This document shows, in pieces, positions 1 to 10,853 of a stretch of DNA of 63,435 bases. The position numbers and the translations under genes were made by a program. This DNA comes from Halanaerobiales bacterium (lineage in GTDB: Bacteria > Bacillota_F > Halanaerobiia > DY22613). Where the stretch lies: positions 1-63,435 of the forward strand of contig JAGMES010000009.1 of NCBI GenBank assembly GCA_023128035.1, given 5' to 3'. The notes under the pieces were generated by a model. That model saw only the letters and a list, made by a program, of their open reading frames with translations. It did not search any database and was not told where the DNA came from. Each line of letters starts with the position of its first letter. Positions within the stretch are counted from its first letter, which is position 1.

Positions 1-214
1 AGACATCCTTTTCTTTTTTTAAAAAGTATACAGCATTTTTCTTAATTTGTAAAGTTAATTTTTGGAATCGTGGAAATTATTATTTGTACATCCCTTAGTT
101 TGTTAGATTGCTCTGCTTCTTGGGATGATAGATTAAAAATGAGTGCCATCCAATGAAAAACTGCGATCCAGGAAATTAAGATTCTTATTTGTTTTCTATT
201 TTAGCATTTATTTT

Positions 215-1282
215 CTATTCCTCTTCAGTTATGACAATCTTGTTCTTTGTGTCTCCATCATTTACAGATACTTCATCATAACCATTTGGATTATTAACTT
301 GCCATTTCCAGGCATCACGGCACATTTCTTCAATATCTTTCTCAGCAACCCATCCAAGTCCATTCTTTGCCTTTGTAGGATCTGCATGGCATTTATCGAT
401 ATCTCCAGATCTTCTATCAGTTAAGACATATGGAATCTTCCGTCCTATAGCTTTTTCAAAATTTTTAACTACATCGAGTACACTATATCCAACACCTGTC
501 CCAAGGTTATAAGCCTCTACTCCATTTGTTGTCATAATTTTTTCCAATGATCTTAAATGTCCTTTAGCAAGATCGACAACATGAATATAGTCTCTAACAC
601 CTGTTCCATCATGAGTATCATAATCATTTCCGAAGACACTTAACTTGTTCCTTTTTCCAACAGCCACTTGGGTAATATAAGGCATTAAATTATTCGGTAT
701 GCCATTTGGGTCTTCACCAATTCTACCACTCTCATGAGCCCCAATAGGGTTAAAATACCTAAGTAACGCAATGCTCCAATCATTGTTGGAAATATAAAGA
801 TCATTTAGAATTTCTTCTATCATCAACTTTGTGCGCCCGTAAGGGTTTGTAGCACTAAGTGAAGATTCCTCAGAAATTGGTACACATTCTGGCTTTCCAT
901 ATACTGTAGCAGAAGAGCTAAATACCATTTTAGTCACATCATATTTCTGCATTACTTCACAGAGTATCAAAGTTCCAGTAATATTATTATAATAATAGCG
1001 AAGTGGAATTTCTACTGATTCCCCTACTGCCTTTAATCCTGCAAAATGAATTACAGCATCAATCTTGTTCACAGCAAATACTTTTTCTAACTCTTTTTTA
1101 TCTAAAATATCTACCTCATAGAACTTCAATGCCTTACCAGTTATTTCTTTTATTCGTTTTAAGCATTCTGGCTTACTATTAGAAAAATTATCCACAATGA
1201 TAATCTCATGCCCTGCATTCATTAGTTCAACACATGTATGGCTCCCAATATAGCCTGCACCACCAGTTATTAATATAGACAT
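215..1282 (-). CDS. galE: UDP-glucose 4-epimerase
   Basis: Interconverts UDP-glucose and UDP-galactose (or the N-acetyl forms) in the cytoplasm, supplying sugars to the polysaccharide locus it ends. The 355-aa product has the SDR nucleotide motif GGAGYIGSH at residues 7-15, the conserved FSSSATVYG stretch (121-129) and the catalytic pair Tyr148/Lys152 in NPYGRTK. The start ATG follows a GGAGG site. It is about 15-20 residues longer than typical GalE because of a charged C-terminal tail (ending ITEEE). It is the last minus-strand gene seen in the locus, 37 bp after murJ. Family assignment is firm; substrate preference for GlcNAc derivatives cannot be read here. Confidence 0.95.
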   Translation of the reverse strand: MSILITGGAGYIGSHTCVELMNAGHEIIIVDNFSNSKPECLKRIKEITGKALKFYEVDILDKKELEKVFAVNKIDAVIHFAGLKAVGESVEIPLRYYYNNITGTLILCEVMQKYDVTKMVFSSSATVYGKPECVPISEESSLSATNPYGRTKLMIEEILNDLYISNNDWSIALLRYFNPIGAHESGRIGEDPNGIPNNLMPYITQVAVGKRNKLSVFGNDYDTHDGTGVRDYIHVVDLAKGHLRSLEKIMTTNGVEAYNLGTGVGYSVLDVVKNFEKAIGRKIPYVLTDRRSGDIDKCHADPTKAKNGLGWVAEKDIEEMCRDAWKWQVNNPNGYDEVSVNDGDTKNKIVITEEE

Positions 1283-1319
1283 ATATATCCTCCATTTTCA
1301 GAAAACTTTTATCTTTATT

Positions 1320-2843
1320 TTAAGCAGTATCTTTTTTAAACTTTCTTTTAAGTGTATTAACTATAGTTTCTACATCTTCTATTTTCATAAAGTAAATGAT
1401 TATAAAATATATTAATACACCTATACCTATAGCAACTATAAGTGCTGAGTTAGCACTTATATTATTAAGCAATGTATTATACGTAATTTTTGAAATTATA
1501 CCCATAACCAATGAAGCGCATAGGATTTTTATAAAAGAAATGATTATGTTCTTCAAACCGAATGAGCCTATTTTTGCCCTTAGACTGATGAATAGTAGCA
1601 GACTACAGAATATAGCCGAAATACTCGTTGCTAATGCAAGACCACCTATTCCCAAAAACTTGGACAAAATAATATTTAAAACAATATTCATAACCATAGC
1701 TATAGCAGCATTAATCATAGGTGTCTTCGTATCTTGCAGGGAATAAAACGCCCTTGACAATACTTCTCTAAGTCCAAATCCAACCATCCCAATAGCGTAA
1801 AAAAATAAGGCATAAGAAGTCATGGATATTGCATTAGAATCAAATGCTCCTCTGCCAAATAATAAACTAACTACTGGTTCTGTAAATACCATAGCTCCAA
1901 TTGTAGCTGGTATGACTAATAAGTTAATGCCGCCTATAGCCTCTGATACTGACTTTTTAAGCCCTACTATATCATCTTCTGCTGCCATTTTAGATATCAT
2001 AGGGTACATAGCTGTAGATATAGATAAAACAAAAATACCTTGGATAAATGCATTTAATCTGTTAGCATAGTTAAGAGCAGATATACCCCCTATTGCAATT
2101 TGAGAGGCCAAAGTTCTATCAACAAGTACATTTATTTGATTTACAGACACTCCAATTATTACAGGTAACGCGATATGGGCCATGCGTTTTATATGTTTGT
2201 CCTCTATATCAAGTATGAATTTATACTTATATCCTTTTTTATATATAAAAGGCAATAGAAGAAATAGCTGAGAAGCGATACCTATAACACTCCCTATAGC
2301 AAGAATTATTACATCTGTATTTGAACTTAGAAATATTGATAATATTATAAAGAAATTAAGAGGGAATCCAACTAATGCTGGTATAGCATAACTACCCTTA
2401 AGCTGAAGAAATCCCTTAAATATATACATAAGCCCTGTAAAATATATCCCCCATAAGCTTATTCGTGTAAATTGCACTGCTAATGCTAAGGTTTCTCCTT
2501 CAAAGCCTGATGCAAATAATTTTACAATTTGCTCAGTAAATAAAAGCCCCATAGTAACTATAATTGTACATATTACCAACAATATATTTATAAGATTATT
2601 AGTATACCTATTTCCTTCTTTCTCTCCATAATTTTGTTCTATCTTACTATACATAGGTATATATCCCGTAGATATACCTATTCCTACAATACCAAATATT
2701 GCCATGGGTATTGTTAAAGATATTAAATAAGCATCACTTACGTTAGATGCTCCATAAAAATATGATAAAGTTATATCTCTGGTAAATCCAATTATCTTAG
2801 ATAAAATGGTTATTATCATTAAAATCAGTGCTGTTTTTTTCAT
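1320..2843 (-). CDS. murJ: MurJ/MviN-family lipid-linked sugar flippase
   Basis: A 507-aa polytopic membrane protein of the MOP superfamily with about 14 hydrophobic segments. The N-terminal stretch with GFTRDITLSYFYGAS and the later ALNYANRLNAFIQGIF and SRAFYSLQDTKTP motifs are those of MurJ. MurJ flips lipid II across the inner membrane. Its position between galE and the wbp genes, with no Wzx of another family in the locus, suggests it may instead flip the O-unit or capsule repeat made here; that is inference. Start ATG follows GGAGTAAACTTA. Confidence 0.88.
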   Translation of the reverse strand: MKKTALILMIITILSKIIGFTRDITLSYFYGASNVSDAYLISLTIPMAIFGIVGIGISTGYIPMYSKIEQNYGEKEGNRYTNNLINILLVICTIIVTMGLLFTEQIVKLFASGFEGETLALAVQFTRISLWGIYFTGLMYIFKGFLQLKGSYAIPALVGFPLNFFIILSIFLSSNTDVIILAIGSVIGIASQLFLLLPFIYKKGYKYKFILDIEDKHIKRMAHIALPVIIGVSVNQINVLVDRTLASQIAIGGISALNYANRLNAFIQGIFVLSISTAMYPMISKMAAEDDIVGLKKSVSEAIGGINLLVIPATIGAMVFTEPVVSLLFGRGAFDSNAISMTSYALFFYAIGMVGFGLREVLSRAFYSLQDTKTPMINAAIAMVMNIVLNIILSKFLGIGGLALATSISAIFCSLLLFISLRAKIGSFGLKNIIISFIKILCASLVMGIISKITYNTLLNNISANSALIVAIGIGVLIYFIIIYFMKIEDVETIVNTLKRKFKKDTA

Positions 2844-3002
2844 TAAGTTTACTCCATTACAGTTTATTCTTTAATATGACATGGACATAATGTTAACAGA
2901 ATAATTCTTTTATTTTGTATCAGTATATTTAGATTAGAGATACCTTAAAATGCTAGTTTAATATCCATTTATAATTTAATACACTACAAACCATTATTTT
3001 TA

Positions 3003-4015
3003 TTAAAGTTCGTAAGCCCTTAATATAATTTCCATAGCTTTTTTGCCTTCTTTTCCGTCAATCAATGGCTCAGTATTATTATTTATAGCATCTATAAAGT
3101 TTTTATAAAGTGGTGTATGCCCTTTACCATATACGCTGTCTATTTCTGCACTTTCATCTTCTTTATCATAGTCTTTTTCGTCAGCAAACTGCCATGTCTT
3201 AATCTCGTTAACAGCTAATCCACCTATTACTGCAGTTCCTTTTTCTCCAAATATACTTAAGGTTTCTTCTAAGTTTTTAGGATATACACAAGCACTTCCT
3301 TCTACTATACCAATAGAACCATTTTTAAATCTAATAAGTATAACTCCAAAATCTTCCATTTCTATATCTCTTAAAAAGGTATCTCTCTCTGCATGAATTC
3401 TTTCAACTTCTGATCCCATCATCCACTGCAGAAGATCTATATTGTGAATACACTGATTCATCAGTGTTCCACCATCTAATTCCTTAGTTCCTCTCCACGA
3501 TGCTTGTTTATAATAATTATCATCCCTTGTCCATAAAATCCTAGCAGTTCCATTTATAAGTTTTCCAAATCTACCTTCTTCGATAGCTCTTCTTAATTTT
3601 TGAATTGGTGGATTAAATCTATTCTGATGAGATACACATACTTTTTTGTTTTTTACTTTTGCTAAAGCAATAATATTATCAGCATCTTTTACAGATAATG
3701 ACATTGGTTTTTCAATAAGTACATGTGTATCTTTGTTTAAACAGTCTATAGCATGTTTTGAATGATAGCCACTTTCTGTCGCGATAGTTACCACGTCAAT
3801 ATCCTCATTTTCTAACATTATCATGTAATCTGTATAAACCTTTATATCAACTTTTTCTATTGCACTTTCATATTGATTTTTTTTTTAACAGCTTTATCTT
3901 CTTCTATATCACATACTGCTACTAACTCTGTTTCTTCTTTATTATCAATCAATGCTTCTATATGTTTATATGAAATTCTTCCACAACCTAATAAGGCAAA
4001 CTTTAATTTTGACAT
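3003..4015 (-). pseudogene. wbpB: Gfo/Idh/MocA oxidoreductase (WbpB-like), frameshifted
   Basis: NAD-dependent sugar oxidoreductase of the WbpB/WlbA type, which oxidises C3 of UDP-GlcNAcA before transamination. The first 52 codons from ATG 4015 encode a Rossmann start (FALLGCGRISYKHIEAL) and then stop at 3857-3859. The frame needed to join this to the long downstream ORF (from 3824) is restored by one extra A in the A10 run at about 3880-3890. Downstream, the EKP motif (LIEKPMSL), the NQCIHNIDLLQWM segment and the C-terminal domain are intact. It sits 11 bp after wbpA. It could be a homopolymer sequencing error, a contingency locus or true decay. Confidence 0.85.
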
Positions 4016-4026
4016 TTATTTCACTC

Positions 4027-5358
4027 CTATAGTAACTCTATATTTTCTCTATTCTTAACATTTTTCATAGCATTCTTAGTATCAAATATACATTTTGAAT
4101 TAGCTTGTACAAAATCATAATCAACAGTAGTATGAGCTGATGTAATTACAACCAAGTCCGCATCCTGAAGCAATTCTTTATTAAATTCTTTTATGCATGT
4201 TTTTGATTTTCCATTGAACTTATATTCATCTACAAATGGGTCGTAAAAATCTACAATACAACCTTCTCTTTCAAAGTTTTCTATAACCTTTAAAGCAGGG
4301 CTTTCTCTATAGTCATCTATATCTTGTTTATAAGCTACTCCTAATATCAAAATCTTTGACCCATTAAGAGGTTTTTTGAATTTATTTAATATCTTAGTAC
4401 TTCTTTCTAATACATACTCTGGCATATAATTATTTATTTCTCCTGATGTTTCAATTAGTCTAGTATGGTATTCATATTCTCTTGCTTTCCAAGTAAGGTA
4501 GTATGGATCTAACGGAATACAGTGACCACCTAAGCCTGGACCTGGATAAAATGCTTGAAATCCATACGGTTTAGTTTTAGCAGCTTCTATAACTTCCCAA
4601 ACATTAATACCCATTTTATTACATATTATTGCCATTTCATTAGCTAGACCAATGTTTATATTTCTATATGTGTTTTCTAGTATTTTCTCCATTTCTGCTA
4701 CCTTTGGCGATGATACCTCAAAAATATCACCATCAAGTACATTTCTATACATTGCTGCTGCTATTTCTGTTGCATCTTTTCCTAGCCCGCCTACCACCTT
4801 AGGAGTATTTTTAGTTTTATAAATTAAATTGCCTGGATCAACTCTTTCAGGCGAAAAGGCTAAATAGAAATCTTCACCACATTTTAGTCCAGATCCTTCT
4901 TCTAAAATTGGAAGAAGCAATTCTTCTGTTGTTCCAGGATAAGTAGTACTTTCAAGAACAACAATGGAACCTTTTTTTAGAAATTTTGAAATTTCTTCAG
5001 TAGATGTTTTAACGTAACTGATATCAGGTTGTTGGTATTCATCAAGTGGTGTAGGTACACATATAGCTATAAAGTCAACGTCTCTTACTATTGAAAAATC
5101 TGTTGTAGCATATAGTAACCCTTGTTTTACAATATCTTCAAGTTCAGAATCAACTACATCACCTATATAGTTATGACCTTCATTCACCAACTTTACTTTT
5201 GACTCTTGCACATCAAAACCAATTGTTTTATAGCCTGCCTTAGCTTTTTCTACAGCAAGTGGTAACCCTACATAACCTAGTCCTATAACTGCTACTATAG
5301 CAGATTTATCTTGGATTTTCCTTAAAAGATTATTTTTAATTATATGTGTATTGTTCAT
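4027..5358 (-). CDS. wbpA: UDP-N-acetyl-D-glucosamine 6-dehydrogenase, WbpA type
   Basis: Oxidises the C6 hydroxyl of UDP-GlcNAc to the uronic acid with two NAD+. The 443-aa protein shows the three domains of UDP-sugar dehydrogenases: Rossmann motif GLGYVGLPLA (residues 27-36), central AFSPERVDPG (167-176), and the catalytic Cys280 in GGHCIPLDPYY, followed by a UDP-binding C-terminal domain (ILGVAYKQDIDDYRESPA). Start ATG follows AGGAGTAGAGAAT. It lies in a tight run wbpE-wbpD-wbpA-wbpB, which points to UDP-GlcNAcA rather than UDP-Glc oxidation. Confidence 0.93.
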   Translation of the reverse strand: MNNTHIIKNNLLRKIQDKSAIVAVIGLGYVGLPLAVEKAKAGYKTIGFDVQESKVKLVNEGHNYIGDVVDSELEDIVKQGLLYATTDFSIVRDVDFIAICVPTPLDEYQQPDISYVKTSTEEISKFLKKGSIVVLESTTYPGTTEELLLPILEEGSGLKCGEDFYLAFSPERVDPGNLIYKTKNTPKVVGGLGKDATEIAAAMYRNVLDGDIFEVSSPKVAEMEKILENTYRNINIGLANEMAIICNKMGINVWEVIEAAKTKPYGFQAFYPGPGLGGHCIPLDPYYLTWKAREYEYHTRLIETSGEINNYMPEYVLERSTKILNKFKKPLNGSKILILGVAYKQDIDDYRESPALKVIENFEREGCIVDFYDPFVDEYKFNGKSKTCIKEFNKELLQDADLVVITSAHTTVDYDFVQANSKCIFDTKNAMKNVKNRENIELL

Positions 5359-5363
5359 ATTCT

Positions 5364-5942
5364 CTACTCCTTTGGGCTTAGATTTTCATTTATCATCTCG
5401 TATTCTTTATTGCATGATTTACATATATATTTATCTTCTATATTTTTCAATCTATTTCCGCACTTGCATACATAACCTATTATTCTAGCTGGATTACCTA
5501 TTACCAATGCATAATCTGGAACATTTTTAGTAACTACAGTACCTGCTCCAATAAAGGCATATCTTCCTATATCATTACCACAAACTATAGTAACATTTGC
5601 GCCAATGGATGCTCCTTTTTTTACTACTGTTTTTCTATACTCATTTTTTCTTTCTATAAAGCTTCTTGGATTAATTACATTGGTAAAAACACAAGAAGGG
5701 CCTAAAAATACATCATCTTCACATATTACTCCTGTATATACAGATACATTATTTTGTACCTTTACATTGTTTCCTAAAATAACACTAGGGGAGATCACAA
5801 CATTTTGTCCAATATTACATTTTTCGCCTATAATCGAATTTTCCATTATATGAGAAAAATGCCATATTTTAGTATCTGTTCCTACTTCACAAGGTTCATC
5901 TATATAGCTTGATTCATGAACGAAATACTTTTTTACATTCAT
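5364..5942 (-). CDS. wbpD: UDP-3-amino-GlcNAcA N-acetyltransferase, WbpD type
   Basis: A left-handed beta-helix acetyltransferase that would add an acetyl group to the 3-amino sugar made by WbpE. Hexapeptide repeats run through residues about 20-140 ([37 protein letters not shown]) and the [16 protein letters not shown] end is present as [16 protein letters not shown] short C-terminal tail carries a CKCG...CKSC cluster, which may bind a metal. Start chosen at ATG 5942 after GGTGAATAAG, 1 nt past the wbpE stop; a TTG 12 nt further upstream would overlap wbpE. Neighbours fix the pathway. Confidence 0.88.
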   Translation of the reverse strand: MNVKKYFVHESSYIDEPCEVGTDTKIWHFSHIMENSIIGEKCNIGQNVVISPSVILGNNVKVQNNVSVYTGVICEDDVFLGPSCVFTNVINPRSFIERKNEYRKTVVKKGASIGANVTIVCGNDIGRYAFIGAGTVVTKNVPDYALVIGNPARIIGYVCKCGNRLKNIEDKYICKSCNKEYEMINENLSPKE

Positions 5943-5943
5943 C

Positions 5944-7146
5944 TTATTCACCAAACTTTTTAAAGTTTTCTACTATGTGTTCTTTTTCTTCATCAGTTAG
6001 TTCTGCAAACATAGGAATTGCAAATGTTCTTTTAGAAAGATACTCTGCGTTAGGAAAAACACCTTCTTTATATCTTAAGTTTAAATAAGCTTTTTGAAGA
6101 TGCAGAGGAACAGGATAGTAAATTCCTGTAGCTACTCCATTTTCTTTTAGATAGTCTACTAGCTCTTCTCTTTTTTCTGATTGAAGTATATACATATGAT
6201 ATACATGTTTTGTATTTTCATCTTCATAAGGAGTAACCAGGTCAGTATTTGCTAATTTTTCATTATAAAAGTTAGCATTTTCTCTTCTCCTATTATTCCA
6301 GCCATCAAGTAAAGGAAGTTTTACTCTTAATATAGCTGCTTGAATTTCATCTAGTCTTGAATTGTGTCCGATAAGGTAATTATAGTATTTTAATGGGTTA
6401 TAGACTGTATTATCTGTAGTTATAACCTCTTCAACTTCTTCAGTTATGTTATTTAAAATGTTAAATGCTTTTATGCCATTTTCTCCGCTTCCATGTGTTC
6501 TTAAGCCTCTGCATATGATTGCTAAACTATCATCACTAGTTACTATTATTCCCCCATCTCCAGCACAACCAAGATTTTTAGTAGGAAAAAATGAAAAGCA
6601 AGCTATATCTCCTAAAGTTCCAACTTTTCTACCTTTATACTCTCCCCCTACTGCTTGGCATGCATCTTCTATAACCTTCAATTTATATCTTTTAGCTATC
6701 TCGTTTATTTCATCCATATCTGCACTTTCTCCAAAGATGTGTACAGGCATGATTGCTTTAGTCTTTGAAGTTATTTTTTCTTCTATTTTGGAAGGGTCAA
6801 TATTAAATGTATCCAATCTTACATCTACAAATACAGGGATAGCCCCTACAGCAGATATGCTTTCTGCTGTAGCAAAAAATGTAAAAGGAGTAGTAATTAC
6901 TTCATCGCCTTCATCAATTCCTAAAGCTTTGAGGGCTATTATTAAAGCATCAGTGCCATTTGCTACAGATATAGAGTGTTTTGTTCCAATATATTCAGCG
7001 AATTCATTTTCGAATTTTGTCACATTTTCACCCATAATATATTTTGCAGATGATAGTATATCTAAAACCTTACTATCTGTAATATCTTTAATAGTCTCAT
7101 ATTGTTTTTTTAGATTTATTAATGGTATTTGCAAAATTTCCACCAT
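5944..7146 (-). CDS. wbpE: DegT/DnrJ/EryC1 PLP aminotransferase, WbpE type
   Basis: PLP-dependent aminotransferase that would aminate C3 of the keto-sugar produced by WbpB. About 400 aa; the PLP-binding Lys190 lies in FFPTKNLG and the conserved Asp161 in VIEDACQA; the substrate-end motif [11 protein letters not shown] is near the C-terminus. Other family motifs are VANGTDAL and [11 protein letters not shown]. The annotated ATG 7146 has a poor ribosome-binding site; a TTG at 7134 preceded by GGTGGAAATT would remove four residues. First gene of the wbpE-wbpD-wbpA-wbpB block. Confidence 0.92.
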   Translation of the reverse strand: MVEILQIPLINLKKQYETIKDITDSKVLDILSSAKYIMGENVTKFENEFAEYIGTKHSISVANGTDALIIALKALGIDEGDEVITTPFTFFATAESISAVGAIPVFVDVRLDTFNIDPSKIEEKITSKTKAIMPVHIFGESADMDEINEIAKRYKLKVIEDACQAVGGEYKGRKVGTLGDIACFSFFPTKNLGCAGDGGIIVTSDDSLAIICRGLRTHGSGENGIKAFNILNNITEEVEEVITTDNTVYNPLKYYNYLIGHNSRLDEIQAAILRVKLPLLDGWNNRRRENANFYNEKLANTDLVTPYEDENTKHVYHMYILQSEKREELVDYLKENGVATGIYYPVPLHLQKAYLNLRYKEGVFPNAEYLSKRTFAIPMFAELTDEEKEHIVENFKKFGE

Positions 7147-7362
7147 CTTTCACATTTAGTCTTGTCTCCAAGAATTATTTCTTCGAATTTAAGTTTTTTA
7201 CTTAAAACATCGTTTCTATAAGATCATCTTTCAAAACTTATAAATACTGTTTCTTCACGATTAGAATAAATGCCTTTTAAAAACATCCGTATTTATAATA
7301 AAATATCAAATACACATTTAATTCTCACCTTCAAAACCATCTACTACACCTAAAATTCAAAA

Positions 7363-8445
7363 TTATTTTGTCCAAAGATCAATCAAATACTCTAAAAACC
7401 TTTTAATATTATGATTTTTTATGGTTTCATTCATAGCTTTTTCCGCCTTAGTATCTAACTCCCTCTCATTTTCAATTAGATTGATTATGGCATCAGCTAA
7501 ACAAGTTTTGTTGGGTTTAATAAGCTTGGAGTATTTTTCATTTACAATTTTTCTTGTGTCTCCAACATCCGTTGCAATTATTGCATTTTTCGTGCCTATA
7601 GCCTCTAACAGTGATTGCGAGGGATAATTTTCATGTTGTTGTAAAGAAACGAATATTTTAGACTTTTTTAATACCCTTGAAGTATCCCCCTTATCAAACA
7701 CAATTAAATCTGATAGATTTTTTTTAGTAACGTAAGACTCTAAATCATTCTTTAAAGGGCCATCACCAAAAATATAATATTTCCATGATAATGCTTTTGA
7801 AAATTTTCTTACATTAACAATCTCGTTGATTGTTTCCAAATACAGCAGAGGATTCTTATCTCTAATTAACCTCCCGGAAAAAACTATAATATCTTTTTTA
7901 TCAGATGGAGAAAATTTATCATAATCTGTAAAAGAACATGGAGTACAGAATATTTTTTTGCTCTTTAGTTTAATATTTGAATATAAAGAATCAATATAAT
8001 CAGAACAACTTAACAACAATTTATAAATTAACTTATCAGAAAACTTTAAGTTAATATCATAAGCAAATAAATAACTTGCTATAGTAGATACTACTTTTAC
8101 ATTATATTTCTTCCTTTTAAAAAATAGAAAAAAATATAATAAAAATAAAGTTTTCTGTATTAAAACCAAATGTACAACTTTAGGTTTCTCTTCAATTATA
8201 GTCCTAATTGCAAATAGAGAAAACCAAAAAAAGTTAAATCTACTTCTATCTTTATAAAGTTTTATTTTATCAGAATTAGAGATTAAATTCAGTTCTTTAG
8301 CTGATTCGTATAAGCCACTATTAATAACTAATTCAACACTTATATCTTGTCTATTGCTCATTTTAGTGAATACTCTCAAAAATCTTCTTTCTGCACCGCC
8401 TCCTCCATGAAGTGATTTTACATTCATAATTAAGAAAACTCGCAT
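7363..8445 (-). CDS. Glycosyltransferase, GT4-like
   Basis: Cytoplasmic glycosyltransferase of GT-B fold, 360 aa. The N-terminal half has the HGGGGAERR loop seen at the acceptor side of GT4 enzymes; the C-terminal half has VFSGRLIRDKNPLLYLE, the YIFGDGPLKNDL segment and the E-x7-E region around PSQSLLEAIGTKNAIIATDVG. Starts at ATG 8445 after AAAGGAGATAAAGT and overlaps the upstream polymerase gene by 16 nt, so the two are likely translated together. Sugar and linkage cannot be predicted. Confidence 0.85.
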   Translation of the reverse strand: MRVFLIMNVKSLHGGGGAERRFLRVFTKMSNRQDISVELVINSGLYESAKELNLISNSDKIKLYKDRSRFNFFWFSLFAIRTIIEEKPKVVHLVLIQKTLFLLYFFLFFKRKKYNVKVVSTIASYLFAYDINLKFSDKLIYKLLLSCSDYIDSLYSNIKLKSKKIFCTPCSFTDYDKFSPSDKKDIIVFSGRLIRDKNPLLYLETINEIVNVRKFSKALSWKYYIFGDGPLKNDLESYVTKKNLSDLIVFDKGDTSRVLKKSKIFVSLQQHENYPSQSLLEAIGTKNAIIATDVGDTRKIVNEKYSKLIKPNKTCLADAIINLIENERELDTKAEKAMNETIKNHNIKRFLEYLIDLWTK

Positions 8446-9644
8446 ACTTTATCTCCTTTAATCAGATTAGGATTATTAATTATAACCACTACAATCCCTA
8501 AAATAATCCAAAATACATCAAACCCATTAAGAACTCTCGATGGTACATTTGTCCATAAAAAGAAAGTTGTTAAGTTTATTGCTGCAACACTCCCAATAAT
8601 GTACTCCGTGGAGGTATTCCGAAAACGAATAATTATTCGTAGCAATTTAATTAATGCATATATATAAATACCTAAAGTAAATAAAATTCCCGCTACCCCA
8701 AATTCTACAGCTATTTCCATTAGCAAAGAATGTGGGTTAATTGAAATACCACGTTTTATCATACCAAATGTTGTAGCTTGTCCAGCACCAACTCCAATAA
8801 TTGTATCTGTAAAGATCGAAAAATAAATCGATAAAATCTCTATTCTATCAAGTGGTATAATACTCTTTTGTAAGCTAAATCTACTTATTTTACGAAAAAT
8901 ATACTCATATTCCAAGAATTTATTTAGAAGAATTCCAGGAGATATTACTGTTAGTAATACAGGTAAAATCAATATTTTCTTCCTATGTTTTTTGTCAAGA
9001 ATTACATAAGATAAAGTCAAATTAAGTGCCAAAGTTATATAAGCTCCAATAGATCCTGTTGAAATTATTAAAATTGTATTGATAATCATTGATAACAAAT
9101 ACTTTATTCTCCCCTTTTTTTCACTCATAAATTTAATAAAGATGAAAGGTGCTATTAGACTCAAAAAAACACCATAATCATTTTGATTAAAGAACAATCC
9201 TAAAGGAACTTTGTTTATTGATTGAGTATAATTGTAAATATTTGCATATTTTAGATGGATTCCAAAAATCACTTCAAAACAACCTAAAATAATATTTAAA
9301 AACCAATAAAAAGTCACTATTTTTTTTATCCAATTAAAATCTTTATTCCTCTGAATTATAAATATAATTACAAAACCTTGAAAAATATAATACATATATT
9401 TAATTCCACTTACCAAATGGAAACTATCAAAAATTATATAGGGAAAAAAACCTAAAATACAAATTAACAAAAATATAAAAAAACTTTTTTTTGTAAAAGG
9501 GATTGTACCTTTTATCATCAAAATAGTAATATAAATTAACATAAACAAGTTTGATACCTTTAAAAAAGAATTATGATTAAAAGATAGATAAATACCGAAT
9601 AAAATTGATATAATTAAAATTGTTTCTATTTTTTTTAATTTCAT
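8430..9644 (-). CDS. O-antigen polymerase/ligase-like membrane protein (Wzy/WaaL)
   Basis: A 404-aa inner-membrane protein with about 11-12 hydrophobic helices and one larger loop near residues 290-330 containing GVGAGQATTFG and the PHSLLMEIAVEFGVAG motif; PHN/PHS followed by hydrophobic residues in the late periplasmic loop is typical of the Wzy_C/O-antigen ligase superfamily. It would polymerise repeat units or join them to an acceptor. Lies among glycosyltransferases and is A+T-rich like them. Polymerase versus ligase cannot be separated by sequence alone. Confidence 0.8.
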   Translation of the reverse strand: MKLKKIETILIISILFGIYLSFNHNSFLKVSNLFMLIYITILMIKGTIPFTKKSFFIFLLICILGFFPYIIFDSFHLVSGIKYMYYIFQGFVIIFIIQRNKDFNWIKKIVTFYWFLNIILGCFEVIFGIHLKYANIYNYTQSINKVPLGLFFNQNDYGVFLSLIAPFIFIKFMSEKKGRIKYLLSMIINTILIISTGSIGAYITLALNLTLSYVILDKKHRKKILILPVLLTVISPGILLNKFLEYEYIFRKISRFSLQKSIIPLDRIEILSIYFSIFTDTIIGVGAGQATTFGMIKRGISINPHSLLMEIAVEFGVAGILFTLGIYIYALIKLLRIIIRFRNTSTEYIIGSVAAINLTTFFLWTNVPSRVLNGFDVFWIILGIVVVIINNPNLIKGDKVCEFS

Positions 9645-9654
9645 AGTTATTCTC

Positions 9655-10830
9655 CTAATTACTAACTAGTTTATTATAAATAGCATTCAATCTTTTTGAA
9701 TTTAAATCTACACAAAATTTATTTTTAACTGTCTCTCGAAGTAAATATGGATCAAAATTCTCGTAGGAAGTCATAGCTATCTCCATTTTTTTATATAAAT
9801 CCGATACATTCTCAGTTTCAAACAAATAACCATTAATTTCATTATTAATTATTTCTGGAATTCCACCAACACTTGCTCCAATAACTAATTTTCCCATTGC
9901 TAAAGCTTCAATCAACACTGTACCTAAGCCTTCTCTATGGCTTGGTAACACTAAAATATCGTGGTCTGCTAACACGTCAGGAAGTTTATCATTTTCAACT
10001 GCACCTAAAAAAGATATCTGTTCTAAATTTAACTCATTACAAATTCTTTTCAATACTCTTAGTTGATCACCAGTTCCACAAAATGTAAGTTTACATTCGT
10101 ATCCTTTTGCTATCAATTTCGAAAATGCATTTATTAAATCATTGATTCCTTTAGATTGAAGCAAATTGCCTACAAAAATAAACCCTATCTTAGTAGTCTT
10201 TTTATTTTTATTTTCATTATTAATTATATTAAACTTTGAAAGATCTATACCCGTATACAGAACTTCTACTCTTGTCTCCGGATTTTTATCATTTATAACT
10301 TTCTTTAATCCATTAGAAACCGCCAATATAGAATCAGCGTTTTTAAATATATAATTGCTAATTTCTTTCATTTGATTGTTTAAATTTGAATAATACATTA
10401 TATCACTTCCATGAACAGTAACAACACTTTTAATTCCTTTTTCTGTACATGCTCTTACCGCAGCATAACCAGTATGAACTGCACCATGTGCATGTACAAT
10501 ATCATAATTCGTATCACTAAGTATTTTTTTAAATTTTTTATATAGCATTTTACACATTGAAGAAGTGTTTAAGTTTCTAGGGAGCGTAAACACTTTAATT
10601 AAAGATACTCTTACACCATCATATAAATACTCTCCAACAAGATTCTCATATTTTAAGTATTTTCTATTTACAAATTTCAATATCTTAGGTGCAAAAGGAA
10701 TAACTCTTATTACATCTATCGTAACATTTTGATTACTTCTCTTAATTGCTTTTACCTGTTGATGGATAAAGATTCCACCATAAGGGTCATTATCCGAGGG
10801 ATAAGATGGGGCTAAAATTAGTATTTTCAT
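9655..10830 (-). CDS. Glycosyltransferase, GT4
   Basis: A 391-aa GT-B enzyme. The N-terminus has APSYPSDNDPYGGIFIHQQ, a GT4 acceptor-loop signature, and a VHAHGAVHTGYAA segment; the C-terminal donor domain shows FVGNLLQSKGINDLI, LTFCGTGDQ and the PSHREGLGTVLIEALAMGK motif holding both conserved glutamates. Start ATG follows GGGAGGAGTGATTTA. It belongs to the uniform minus-strand polysaccharide operon. Donor sugar unknown. Confidence 0.88.
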   Translation of the reverse strand: MKILILAPSYPSDNDPYGGIFIHQQVKAIKRSNQNVTIDVIRVIPFAPKILKFVNRKYLKYENLVGEYLYDGVRVSLIKVFTLPRNLNTSSMCKMLYKKFKKILSDTNYDIVHAHGAVHTGYAAVRACTEKGIKSVVTVHGSDIMYYSNLNNQMKEISNYIFKNADSILAVSNGLKKVINDKNPETRVEVLYTGIDLSKFNIINNENKNKKTTKIGFIFVGNLLQSKGINDLINAFSKLIAKGYECKLTFCGTGDQLRVLKRICNELNLEQISFLGAVENDKLPDVLADHDILVLPSHREGLGTVLIEALAMGKLVIGASVGGIPEIINNEINGYLFETENVSDLYKKMEIAMTSYENFDPYLLRETVKNKFCVDLNSKRLNAIYNKLVSN

Positions 10831-10853
10831 TAAATCACTCCTCCCAATTTATT

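Noticed and set aside
143..424. 93-codon plus-strand ORF
   Set aside because: Antisense to galE with no ribosome-binding site; the galE reading is strongly supported.
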